Below, one piece after another: positions 1 through 8,714 of a DNA stretch of 26,428 nt. A model generated the notes under the pieces. It saw only the letters and a list, made by a program, of their open reading frames with translations, searched no databases and was not told the DNA's origin. Position 1 is the first letter of the stretch, and every line of letters starts with the position of its first letter. This stretch comes from a virus. The stretch covers positions 1 to 26,428 of IMG/VR virus record IMGVR_UViG_3300032182_000048, one strand, 5' to 3'. A program made the translations under genes and the position numbers.

Positions 1-46
1 TTCCGATTCTTTTTTCTCTCGGAGATGTGAGCACGGGTGTCGCCAT
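1..46 (-). CDS. Possible 5' end of a gene leaving the left edge
   Basis: An ATG at 46-44 on the minus strand opens a frame that stays open to the window edge (15 codons, beginning MATPVLTSPREKR). It lies immediately downstream of a perfect sigma70 promoter, only about 8 nt after the expected transcription start, and no clear Shine-Dalgarno is visible. Too little is present to name a product. The real start could be further left, in which case this stretch is 5' leader. Confidence 0.3.
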   Translation of the reverse strand, partial: MATPVLTSPREKRIG

Positions 47-60
47 CCCGTTATGCAGAA

Positions 61-89
61 ATTATAGCACAGGTTCAGTGACCTGTCAA
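61..89 (-). promoter_or_regulatory. Consensus sigma70 promoter, leftward
   Basis: On the minus strand there is an exact TTGACA (84-89), a 17-nt spacer and an exact TATAAT (61-66). It points out of the window to the left. The -35 hexamer contains the TGA stop codon (86-88) of the spike-like gene, so the structural gene and the next early-type unit share these bases. Early genes of T4-like cyanophages are read by host sigma70-type RNA polymerase, so this probably starts an early unit. Confidence 0.85.
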
Positions 90-1420
90 TTGAGGTAGAT
101 TGCTGTGCCCTGTACCCTGACACCAGCAGTGTCGGCAACGACAGATGATCCATCTTTTTCCAACTTAGCACTGGTGCTATCTGCTACAACCTTTGCACCA
201 CTGCTTGCTTCTAACGTGGAACCAGTAGTATTCACAGTTACCTTGTTTCCAGTGTATTCAAGTTCGACAGAATCAGGAGATGCAATAACATTTGCTTGCT
301 CTGCCCAAGACATTGTAGCATTCTTTTGATTAATATTAACTGATCCTAGATTTTTACCAACTGTAACTACAAAATCATCTTCGGTTAGATTTAGTGTGCT
401 CAGACCTCTTGCAGTTTCGACTTCAAATCCATCTGAAAGATGTTCGATTCTTACTGCACCACCCGAGTCAATTTTATATGCTGGGATGTTTTTCTTAGCA
501 GCAGCAACTTCTAAAATATAAGTTTCCTGTTGACTAGATTGTTTAGATACTCCCCTGAATACATTCTTTGCTTTTCCTTCTACTACAGTAGAATAGTTTC
601 CTTTTACTGTAGTAGCATAGTCTTTATCAACTGCTAGAGCATAGTTCTTATTAACTATAGTTTTCCATTCACCCGTAACACCTAGATTATAGTCACCATT
701 TACTGTGTAATTTACACTGCCAGATGTATTGATGTTTGTAGTTGCTCCTGGTTTTGTCTGCTCAATATCTACTTCACCAGCACCTGTAGTAGACTCTCTA
801 CCACTAATCTGTTTATCAAAGAAAGCAGCATCCATCTTTACCTTACCAGCAGAGATATTAAAAGTTCCACTGCCTCCACCTGCATCTAAATTAATATCTT
901 TGCCAGATTTTAGGTTCAATGTATTCAATGCATTGAGAGTAATACTATCACCTTTAACAACTGCATCACCACCAACACATTCAATTAAAACATCTCCCTC
1001 TACTTTTAAAGAGTATGCAGGTAACTTAGACTCTTCTACATTACCATCAACAACCTTTGAACTAGTAACACCATCATCAATTCTTCCTGTGACATGTGTG
1101 CTAATCGATCCAGTCTTATGCACTTCTGCTTCAGACTTTTGAATCATCTTACCACCACATCCACCTTGTGATGGTGGTGCAGCAGTAAAGATAAAGTTGT
1201 TGGTATTATCTACATGGAATGCCCATTCGGCAGCAAAGATAGCAAATCCAGTTGAACCATCGTCAAACTTATAGTTGACAAAAGAAACATCACCAAATTC
1301 CTGGAAATATTCTACTGGTGGAGCACCATACAGACCAGTATAGTCGCCTTCACCTTTAGGAACAGCACCTTTCGTCTGTTCCTTCCTCTCTTCTGATAGT
1401 GGTTTATTAGTTAATGACAT
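86..1420 (-). CDS. Spike-like baseplate protein, gp5 C-terminus-type repeats
   Basis: This encodes 444 residues from the ATG at 1420, which forms a TAATG overlap with the stop of the hub gene. The frame stays open three codons further to a TTG, a poorer start. Residues about 130-300 are a run of short beta repeats with alternating Val/Gly/Asn and dotted 'VxGxY' units (e.g. VNGDYNLG, VKGNYSTV, VEGKAKNV). These resemble the beta-helical needle repeats of T4 gp5. A Gly/Cys-rich patch (GGCGG) near residue 87 could bind metal or form disulfides. With the OB-fold hub encoded just upstream, this is probably the central spike or a needle-like piece of the baseplate hub. I see no lysozyme domain. It could instead be an accessory tail fibre-like structural protein. 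Confidence 0.6.
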   Translation of the reverse strand: MSLTNKPLSEERKEQTKGAVPKGEGDYTGLYGAPPVEYFQEFGDVSFVNYKFDDGSTGFAIFAAEWAFHVDNTNNFIFTAAPPSQGGCGGKMIQKSEAEVHKTGSISTHVTGRIDDGVTSSKVVDGNVEESKLPAYSLKVEGDVLIECVGGDAVVKGDSITLNALNTLNLKSGKDINLDAGGGSGTFNISAGKVKMDAAFFDKQISGRESTTGAGEVDIEQTKPGATTNINTSGSVNYTVNGDYNLGVTGEWKTIVNKNYALAVDKDYATTVKGNYSTVVEGKAKNVFRGVSKQSSQQETYILEVAAAKKNIPAYKIDSGGAVRIEHLSDGFEVETARGLSTLNLTEDDFVVTVGKNLGSVNINQKNATMSWAEQANVIASPDSVELEYTGNKVTVNTTGSTLEASSGAKVVADSTSAKLEKDGSSVVADTAGVRVQGTAIYLN

Positions 1421-4400
1421 TATGGGCAATCAATATACTTACCTGTTCCGATCTTGGCATAACCAAGTCTTTCTAGTTCCTGACCATCCTTACAGATGAT
1501 ACTAGGAAGAACTCTAGCACCAGATCCACCGCCACCTTGGATGACGATCTCTGGTATCTCATAAAACTCTAGTGATCTATCTAGGATCTGTACACTGTAT
1601 ACATATCCATCACTATTTACCCTTGCTTCAGCAAGGTTAGGTTCACCGTTGATAAACACCTCTGGTGCCTCTGTGTATCCTCTACCAGGATTTAATAGAG
1701 TGAAAGAGTCGATGACACACATCAAACCATCAGGTTTATTCTGCTTATAGTTTGTACCTGTTCTTGTTACTCTTACTTCAGAAACATATCCTCTGTCATC
1801 TAGAAGTGGGATAGCAGAAGAACCGATACCATTACCCGTAATAATAATACGTGGTGGTTCTTGATAAGGACATGGGGAATCAATGATGGGAATGCTGATG
1901 ATAGCTCCATTGTCATCGGTGATTGGTGTTCCAAATACTGGAGCATCTAAACATGGATCTGTGACAGGAGGATCTTCAGGTGGTGAGTCTGGTTCTGTAG
2001 ATACAATAACAACATCTGCAGATGCTCCAGTACCAGTGACAGTAAATCTCAACGATTCATTCTCTTCAATATTACCATCCTCTTCAATACCAACATAAAC
2101 TTTTGCTATGCTATTTAAAATAGTGAACGATCCATAGAGAGATCCTCCGACAATATCAGATGAATCAATATTACTACCAAACAATGAATACTGCAACTCA
2201 GTACCATCAGGAACATTTGTTGTTGTAATTGTATATGTAATAATTTCTCCCTCACTGTAGGTTAATTTATCACTAGCGACATTGAAAGTGGATATCAGTT
2301 CATCCTCTTCTTCTGTTTCTGTTGGTAGAATAGTGACATCAACAGAAGCAGTGGTATTGTCAAGGGAGAATGTAATTAGTTCAGCATCTTCTATTTCACC
2401 ATCCTCAGTGATATCTACTGTGACAACTGCAGAATTATTTTTAATGGTAACTCCACCAACCAGTTTCTTATTAAGGATATCACTGAGACTAATATCACCA
2501 GACAACTTCCAATTTACTACAGTGTAGTCTGGTACATTACTGGTTGTAATAGTATATGTAATAGTCTCACCTTCCAGAACTGTAATTCTATCTGCTTCAA
2601 CATGATACGTTGGGATATCATCAGCAACAATAGCAACAGACTTTGATGCTTGTGTATTGATTAGATCAAGAGTTAATACTTCTAGATCATCATTATCATC
2701 TGCTAATTGAACAATTAATTCACCTTGATTGTCATTGATTTCAATAGTACCACTCATGTCACCGATAACATCATTTGCATCAATAGATCCAGTTAATGCG
2801 TAGGGAACTTGAGTACCATCTTCTACATTGGTAGTGTAGATATCGAAGTAAATTTTCTCACCATTGTAGTAGTAAGACTTGTTAGACTTAATTCTATATG
2901 TCTCTCTAAGTGCAAGTGTAGGTGGAATGGGTTCTTCTTGTTCTACTGGTGTGATGTTAACCTTTGGTGGAGGAACTTTAGGACCACTACCAATAGGTCC
3001 TAATGACTCCAGTTCAAAATCTCCAATGGTACAAATAAATGTTGTTCCTCCAGCAAATGTTGCTCTCAATCCTTGAGGAACAACTCCCTGCTGAAGTTTA
3101 AACATAAACCTTTCATCGCCTTCTTTTACATCATCTTTAAATGTCTTGAATACAATAGATTTTTGCGTCTCTCCTGGAGCAAAACCAATAACGCCGCTAC
3201 TCTCTCCAGCATAATCAGAATCAAATTCTGCTTCCAGATCCTTAATAGTGTAAGAAATACTAGAGGAATAAGTTACATTACCCCCTCTAGTAACTTTAAA
3301 CACTGCATTATATCCTTCAGTAACCTCGATGTCGTTGCACGAATATGTAATTACATTAGTCGTACTTATTTTATCTGGAGCACCTGGAATTCCATCATCA
3401 TTTGGTTTGAAGATACCTCCAATAGGAACAACTTCGGTATCTTTAGGTCTTACATTTTGCTTAGAGTCTGAGCAAACACTATCATATGCTAAAGGACCAT
3501 CTTCAATCTGTGCGATAAGGTCATCCAACCAGTCATCTTTCTCCTCAGTTCCACAATCGGTACACTCTTTCTTGACCTTCTGGCAAGTGCTGCTAGGACC
3601 ATCACAAGAAATACCTAACAGATCAAACAAAGCATTGATTGCTCCACCAATTAGATTAAGTGGTGCTGCCAAAGTTTCTAGAATCTCCTGAAGAGGACCT
3701 AAGATACTATTGATTAGTTCTGTGAGGAATCCTGTAATTTCATTGATGATACCATTAACTAGACCATCAACTAAACATGCAGCAGATTGGAATGCCTCCA
3801 TCAAATACTGCATTAACAGGTCAGTTAACCACGAAGCAATTCTATCAGTAATATCTTCAATACTACAACCTAGTTCAGCAAGAATCTTGTCTAAGAAATC
3901 TTGAATAGCTTTTAACCTAGACTGTCTCTTCGTAATAGGTTGGAATGGTTTAATACCTAGGTCTGGATTGACTGGACCAGTGTTAGTATTGCCAAGAGCA
4001 TCAGTTGCCGCCACCTCTGTAGTAAGAGCATTCTCAACTAGAAAGTCTACACCTTCACGAATCTTCTTAACAATCTCACCTTTGACTCTAGCGATTAAAC
4101 TTTTAACAAGTCTGACTGCTCTATTAATATGGCGTCTACCCTCTGCAACATAAGGATTTAAAGCACCATTAACTTTACTAACATAATAATCACCAAGTTG
4201 ACCACCTGACTGTTGATTTGCTGCAAGCATTTCACTCAGGATAGTTTTCATTCTACCCTGGAAGTCACTCTCAGAACCACACTTAGGATCAGCAATCTCT
4301 ACACAGATTTTAGAACCATTAGGGTTTGTCGCTGTGTTCTCTGCAAATAGTGCAACAAAACTTGCTGATGGTTTGTACTTTACTGCGTTGGTGGGAAGAC

Positions 4401-4923
4401 CTGCCTGTCCTGGTTTGGTAGCACCCTCTGTAGACTCGCTTTCTTCATCACCATAAAGTTTATCTTCCTCAGCAATAGGTTCGTGCTTATAGGGATTCCT
4501 ATTGGGTGAGAGATATGTAGTAAACTGCTTACATGTGCTGCCAGGTGCAGGATCTTTCTCTACATTCTTAACTAAAGTAGCACCAGCAGTGTGACCAATC
4601 GATCCCATGATGATTGGTTTTTGTCTATCATTATCTAAGTAGAATCCAATGACCCAGTTACCCTGATCAATATTGACCGAAGAACCAGTAACACCACCAT
4701 CACTGAATGGTGTAGTCACAGGCAACATTACGTTTGCCCATGGTAACTCTGCTGTGGGTGTTGCATCACAATCTTTCAGGTGATGACCTACAATACGAAC
4801 ACGGTATCTACCAGAGTTCTTAGGATCGTCACCCTTCTTTGATTCGACTTGTCCTACCCACCAATTGAATCCATCTGCACCAATTTGATGCACAGGAAAT
4901 AGTGATGATAATACTGGATCCAT
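1420..4923 (-). CDS. Baseplate hub protein: gp5-type OB domain plus Ig/Calx-beta repeats
   Basis: This is a 1167-residue late structural protein. Residues about 17-115 look like the OB-fold of T4 gp5 (FNWWVGQVES, GRYRVRIVGHH, LPWANVMLP, NWVIGFYLD, KPIIMGSI), the ring that sits on the gp27 trimer. No lysozyme domain follows. Instead there is an amphipathic helical and strongly hydrophobic stretch (about 340-440). A Calx-beta-like domain follows (about 523-615, with VTEGYNAVFKV and DDVKEGDERFMFKL). Then come three related Ig-like repeats (about 673-767, 771-866, 878-972) sharing 'Y.ITT.NVPDGT..YSL.G.I..sDI.gg..G...I' patterns. The C-terminus has GRGYTEAPEVFI-type phage adhesin motifs. A late promoter lies just upstream at 4944-4951. 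The OB assignment is fairly sure; the role of the repeats (carbohydrate or surface contact) is inference. Confidence 0.75.
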   Translation of the reverse strand: MDPVLSSLFPVHQIGADGFNWWVGQVESKKGDDPKNSGRYRVRIVGHHLKDCDATPTAELPWANVMLPVTTPFSDGGVTGSSVNIDQGNWVIGFYLDNDRQKPIIMGSIGHTAGATLVKNVEKDPAPGSTCKQFTTYLSPNRNPYKHEPIAEEDKLYGDEESESTEGATKPGQAGLPTNAVKYKPSASFVALFAENTATNPNGSKICVEIADPKCGSESDFQGRMKTILSEMLAANQQSGGQLGDYYVSKVNGALNPYVAEGRRHINRAVRLVKSLIARVKGEIVKKIREGVDFLVENALTTEVAATDALGNTNTGPVNPDLGIKPFQPITKRQSRLKAIQDFLDKILAELGCSIEDITDRIASWLTDLLMQYLMEAFQSAACLVDGLVNGIINEITGFLTELINSILGPLQEILETLAAPLNLIGGAINALFDLLGISCDGPSSTCQKVKKECTDCGTEEKDDWLDDLIAQIEDGPLAYDSVCSDSKQNVRPKDTEVVPIGGIFKPNDDGIPGAPDKISTTNVITYSCNDIEVTEGYNAVFKVTRGGNVTYSSSISYTIKDLEAEFDSDYAGESSGVIGFAPGETQKSIVFKTFKDDVKEGDERFMFKLQQGVVPQGLRATFAGGTTFICTIGDFELESLGPIGSGPKVPPPKVNITPVEQEEPIPPTLALRETYRIKSNKSYYYNGEKIYFDIYTTNVEDGTQVPYALTGSIDANDVIGDMSGTIEINDNQGELIVQLADDNDDLEVLTLDLINTQASKSVAIVADDIPTYHVEADRITVLEGETITYTITTSNVPDYTVVNWKLSGDISLSDILNKKLVGGVTIKNNSAVVTVDITEDGEIEDAELITFSLDNTTASVDVTILPTETEEEDELISTFNVASDKLTYSEGEIITYTITTTNVPDGTELQYSLFGSNIDSSDIVGGSLYGSFTILNSIAKVYVGIEEDGNIEENESLRFTVTGTGASADVVIVSTEPDSPPEDPPVTDPCLDAPVFGTPITDDNGAIISIPIIDSPCPYQEPPRIIITGNGIGSSAIPLLDDRGYVSEVRVTRTGTNYKQNKPDGLMCVIDSFTLLNPGRGYTEAPEVFINGEPNLAEARVNSDGYVYSVQILDRSLEFYEIPEIVIQGGGGSGARVLPSIICKDGQELERLGYAKIGTGKYIDCP

Positions 4924-4943
4924 ATCAAAGAGTCGTTACGATA

Positions 4944-4951
4944 TATTTATT
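4944..4951 (-). promoter_or_regulatory. T4-type late promoter candidate
   Basis: The minus strand reads AATAAATA, one base from the T4 late -10 box TATAAATA and matching the NATAAATA form proposed for cyanophages. It lies about 20 nt upstream of the ATG of the hub gene at 4923. The box overlaps the TAA stop (4947-4949) of the upstream gp27-like gene. Confidence 0.55.
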
Positions 4952-6359
4952 TAACCTTGGATGCACTTTCTCTCCTGCCGTAAGAATCCCTGATAAGAGT
5001 CAGATGTGTTGTAGACTTTTGTTCCTTTGGACTGAATGCGTGATTGACCTGTGAGATCAGATATACACCACTGTGTTCATCATCATATGGTTGTTCTGTT
5101 CTGTCCTTGGTTGGGATCTGATTAGGAATCAAGATCTCAATCTTATCTCCAACCATAAGACTGGGGTTACCTGGAACTGAGATGTTTACCTTTTGGTTCT
5201 CCAATGAGTTTAGTCTGGAGATAGATTGTGAGATGTAGTGCTTCTGGAAGTCTGGGAAATCAGATGTGTTTCCGTCAGCACCATCTTTCTCTTCTGGTGA
5301 CGCAACAGCAGCACCATCAAACCACGTCTCATGATCAAGCAACACACTCATGACCCTAGTAGGATACTGCGAGAGTTCTTTCTGTCCTGCTGGCAGACCA
5401 CCCTGCGATCCCATGTGTCCCAGGTTGTCATACTCATCTGCTAGAGAGTATACGTGCTCTTCATATGCTCCTGTGGAGTAGTTGTAGAATGCAATCAAAG
5501 ATGAGTAAGCACCCAACCTTAACTTGCTCATGATATCAATCTCATGGTCATAGGAGATTGATCCAATCTTTCTCTCTGGTCCTGAACTGCCAGAGTCTTC
5601 TCTATCTTGGTAGTATTTTGCTACTGGTTCTGTACCATTGAACTTGTCAGTAGAACACAGACCATCAATAGACTTGAAGTGATAACCAGCAGCATTCTCA
5701 TAGAAGAAGTAACCTGCCGTGCCACCTGATGTATTATAGTCTGACTTGTCTGTTGCTGCTACATCAGACTTAGATGTACCGTCAGACTTATCAGATGATT
5801 TCTTCTTAGATTTTACTGATGTACCCTCTGGCACAGATTTAGACTTGAGACTATTGATGATAGAGAATGGCGTCTTCTTTCCTGGTTGGAAAATAATATT
5901 GTAGACAGATTTGTCAGTAAAGATCTCTTTCTTTGTACTGATATAGTTCTGTAGTATCTCCTTTACAATCTCATCTGGTTTACCACGCAATGTCTTAGCA
6001 ACTCTTGTCGCCTCGTTCACCAGTGCCTCATCAGATACTAGACCTAGTTCATAGAGTTGCATTCTCTCTGTGCTAGTTCTATTCTCTACCTTATAGATTC
6101 TAAAGTTGTACTCATGATCTACCTCATCAGATGATTGTAGTTTAATCGTTACCTTCTCATATCCTTGGATAGGCATCGATGCGATCATGTTGTTCGCATT
6201 GTCTTGGATCAACATCTTGGCAGCGACAGCAGGATACTTAATGTCCTCGAAGTAATCCAGTCTCATCACAAGGTCTGTGATAAGATCTGCCTCAGTTGCT
6301 CCAACAGGAGTGATGGTAACAGAGTTTAGTTTAAAACTAGCAGCGTATGGAAAAGCCAT
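4947..6359 (-). CDS. gp27-like baseplate hub protein
   Basis: This encodes 470 residues. The N-terminus (FKLNSVTITPVGATEADLITDLVMRLDYFEDIKYPAVAAKMLIQDN) and the C-terminal signature 'NPSLMVGDKIEILIPNQI' with 'GVYLISQVNHAFSP' are typical of T4 gp27 / gpD-type hub proteins, which form the trimeric ring that carries the gp5 spike. T4 gp27 is 391 residues. The extra length here comes mostly from a low-complexity Lys/Ser/Asp/Thr insert around residues 175-215. The ATG overlaps the stop of the lysozyme-domain gene as TAATG. The gp5-type OB protein is the next gene downstream, matching the expected hub partnership. Confidence 0.65.
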   Translation of the reverse strand: MAFPYAASFKLNSVTITPVGATEADLITDLVMRLDYFEDIKYPAVAAKMLIQDNANNMIASMPIQGYEKVTIKLQSSDEVDHEYNFRIYKVENRTSTERMQLYELGLVSDEALVNEATRVAKTLRGKPDEIVKEILQNYISTKKEIFTDKSVYNIIFQPGKKTPFSIINSLKSKSVPEGTSVKSKKKSSDKSDGTSKSDVAATDKSDYNTSGGTAGYFFYENAAGYHFKSIDGLCSTDKFNGTEPVAKYYQDREDSGSSGPERKIGSISYDHEIDIMSKLRLGAYSSLIAFYNYSTGAYEEHVYSLADEYDNLGHMGSQGGLPAGQKELSQYPTRVMSVLLDHETWFDGAAVASPEEKDGADGNTSDFPDFQKHYISQSISRLNSLENQKVNISVPGNPSLMVGDKIEILIPNQIPTKDRTEQPYDDEHSGVYLISQVNHAFSPKEQKSTTHLTLIRDSYGRRESASKVK

Positions 6360-8686
6360 TAACCTATATACATTCCTGAATTATCGAGTGGATTTGATCC
6401 TCTACCAATCTGTGCTTCCTCACCAGGAGTATCAGCAGCACCAGCAGATGGTGGTTGTTGAGTTTCACCACTACTATTTAACGAGACAACACTGGTTCTT
6501 GGTTGCTTTGCTCTTTGTGCAATCTGCTGTGCATTATTCAGTCTTGTAGCACTCTCAGTTGATGGTGCCAAATCAGGCATTCCACCACGAGAAGGTGCCA
6601 TACCAGTCTTCAGCATTCTAAGTTGCTGAATAGTTTCTTCATATGTTCTGTGTGCTTTGTTTCTACCATCACCATGATAGTAGGAAAGGTTGTTAGTATT
6701 CTCTGGTAGTGATGCCCATTCTTTAGAGAGTTCTACAGCAAACTCATCCTCACTCATTGTACCTGCAAGATATTCATTTAAACCACGATGCTCTAACAAC
6801 ATCTGGAATATCTGATCCTGACCTGCCTGATCAAATTTAAATGTAGATGGATCAATACCTCTCTTTGCTAACTGTTCCTTAGCAGTTCTCATCTGGATCT
6901 GATAACGTCCCAGTGCATGTTGTCCACCATGTTCCTGATCTAGTTGAGTGATAGACTTACCTAAGATAGATGAGTCAGTAGATCCACCAACAATCTTGGT
7001 GTAGTCATTGTTAGACTCAACAGCACCAATGAAATTACCTAGATCACTTGCAGTTGTGCCCACTGGTGGTGGCACACTAGGACCAGGACCAGGACCACCA
7101 CTAGGTGTAGCGTCATTGATCTTCATGCCAAGAGCTTCTAGGAAGTTACCGAATGCATCCTTAAAGAACTCAAACACTTTCATATATTCTGGTTTAGTTT
7201 CTTCTACCTCACCATCCTCTGTTGGTGGTGGTGCAGTTTCTGGACCAGACTCAACAGATCTTGCTAGACTATTGGGAACACCATATACACTGGCGATAGT
7301 TCTGGACATCTGATTAACTTGTGGAGCAATTCTCTCAGCATCAGGTCCCATGCTATCCAGCATTTGCTTGTTAGCAGCGAGCATACCACCACCAACAGCA
7401 GTGAATGGTAGTGACATCACATCTGTTAGAGGTTGGGTGACATCTCCTGTGCTAATGTTTGGTGCCATTGAGATCTCAGTACCACCCTCAAACATATCAG
7501 TTTTGGTGAACCTAGGAGTAATAGATGTCTCTTGACTCTCCTGTCTATTGATATTTGTGACAGCACTACTGATGTTTTTATTGAACACTGGAGTTTGAGG
7601 TTTGGGTCTTACCTTACCATCAACTGCACTTGGTTCTCCCTGTGTATAGTTGTTGTCTAGAGGAATGACTGCCTCGTTACCATGCAACTCTACTAGGTAT
7701 CCACTATCAGGACCAGAGAAGATGCCACCCTCTTCTGCCTGGGGAGGTCTCTGCTTCATCCACTCCTCACGTAGAGCATCTCTCTGCTGCTCTGCAGTCA
7801 GCATCGAGTTGGGTGATCCATCGATCTCTTCACTCTCAATGGTAGTAAATTCTTTACTCTCGTCTTCCTCTGTCCTTAAATCATCTGCTACAGCAGCAGC
7901 GGCAGCAACTTCTTTCTTCTCTAGTGATGCTTCCGATGCCTTGTCTTCAGTCTTGTCAATATATTCTTTCTGCTCTGTAGTCTGATTACTGATAGCATCA
8001 ATCAGTCCCTGTAACTTGGTCTCCAGGGTATCATTTCTGTGCTTCAGATCATTAGCAACGTCTGCCTGAAGAGTGTTTGCTGTGATCAGTGTGCCATATA
8101 CTGATGCAGAGGATTGACTGATTGCTTGTGCTGCCCTGTTGATGGACTCTGCCATCTTACTGATAGACTCAGCAATCTGTTCCCTAGAGACTCTCTTTGC
8201 TCTGGTAGGATCTACAGCATCTCTTGTCTTTTGTGCAGTGGATGGTACTGCCTCATCCTCACCAAAGTATTCTTCGTAGTTTGTATAATCAAACTGTTTT
8301 CTAAACTGTCTTTGCTTTCCTTTAGAATAGAAAGCAGAGTCTTCTAGTTGACGAAAAACTCTCTTCCTCAGTCTAGGATTTGTTGTGATCTTACCGACTA
8401 GGAGAGTCTTTCTGTATGCCTGTGCTAATTCTTGTTTCTTTTTCTTCAGGGCATTGCCACCCATCTCACCAGCAAGAGCCTTCTTAAAGAAGTATCCCCT
8501 ACCGAACATAGAATTGAAAGTTTCTATGTCAATACCTTGCTCTTCTGCCTTTCTCTCGGCGTACTCTCTTTCTTTTCTAGCAAGTACCTTTGCAGCAAGA
8601 GTTTTGGAGACGATAGTACCAATCCCTTCGCCTACGAAATTGATATCTCCTCTAGTATCCTTAGCTCTTTCAAACCCTGCTGCCAT
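6359..8686 (-). CDS. Tail protein with lysozyme/transglycosylase-like domain
   Basis: This encodes 775 residues. The N-terminal about 130 are helical and highly charged. Residues about 160-250 are a coiled-coil candidate rich in Gln/Glu/Lys. Near residue 335 is a 'YLVELHGNEAVIPLD' segment like the 'GE.G.ELVIP' motif of tail tape-measure proteins. Residues about 550-700 resemble a GH104/SLT-type muramidase: 'FIGAVESNNDYTKIVGG' with candidate catalytic Glu557, then 'ALGRYQIQ', 'FKFDQAGQDQIFQML' and 'YYHGDGRNKAHRTYEE'. It probably cuts peptidoglycan during infection, taking the place of the lysozyme domain that T4 keeps inside gp5. A late-type promoter precedes it. Its ATG lies 24 nt after the stop of the M23 gene. 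Confidence 0.7.
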   Translation of the reverse strand: MAAGFERAKDTRGDINFVGEGIGTIVSKTLAAKVLARKEREYAERKAEEQGIDIETFNSMFGRGYFFKKALAGEMGGNALKKKKQELAQAYRKTLLVGKITTNPRLRKRVFRQLEDSAFYSKGKQRQFRKQFDYTNYEEYFGEDEAVPSTAQKTRDAVDPTRAKRVSREQIAESISKMAESINRAAQAISQSSASVYGTLITANTLQADVANDLKHRNDTLETKLQGLIDAISNQTTEQKEYIDKTEDKASEASLEKKEVAAAAAVADDLRTEEDESKEFTTIESEEIDGSPNSMLTAEQQRDALREEWMKQRPPQAEEGGIFSGPDSGYLVELHGNEAVIPLDNNYTQGEPSAVDGKVRPKPQTPVFNKNISSAVTNINRQESQETSITPRFTKTDMFEGGTEISMAPNISTGDVTQPLTDVMSLPFTAVGGGMLAANKQMLDSMGPDAERIAPQVNQMSRTIASVYGVPNSLARSVESGPETAPPPTEDGEVEETKPEYMKVFEFFKDAFGNFLEALGMKINDATPSGGPGPGPSVPPPVGTTASDLGNFIGAVESNNDYTKIVGGSTDSSILGKSITQLDQEHGGQHALGRYQIQMRTAKEQLAKRGIDPSTFKFDQAGQDQIFQMLLEHRGLNEYLAGTMSEDEFAVELSKEWASLPENTNNLSYYHGDGRNKAHRTYEETIQQLRMLKTGMAPSRGGMPDLAPSTESATRLNNAQQIAQRAKQPRTSVVSLNSSGETQQPPSAGAADTPGEEAQIGRGSNPLDNSGMYIG

Positions 8687-8706
8687 TTGATTACTCGCCC
8701 CCTATG

Positions 8707-8714
8707 TATTTATT
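8707..8714 (-). promoter_or_regulatory. T4-type late promoter candidate
   Basis: The minus strand reads AATAAATA about 21 nt upstream of the ATG at 8686. It overlaps the TAA stop (8710-8712) of the preceding M23 gene, the same arrangement as at 4944-4951. Confidence 0.55.

Noticed and set aside
729-1142. Plus-strand ORF antisense to the spike-like gene
   Set aside because: No promoter, ribosome site or protein-like pattern, and the minus-strand repeats are clearly coding.
1420-4923. Calling the OB hub protein a full gp5 tail lysozyme
   Set aside because: Only the OB part matches; no lysozyme residues follow it. The muramidase-like domain is in a different gene (6359-8686).
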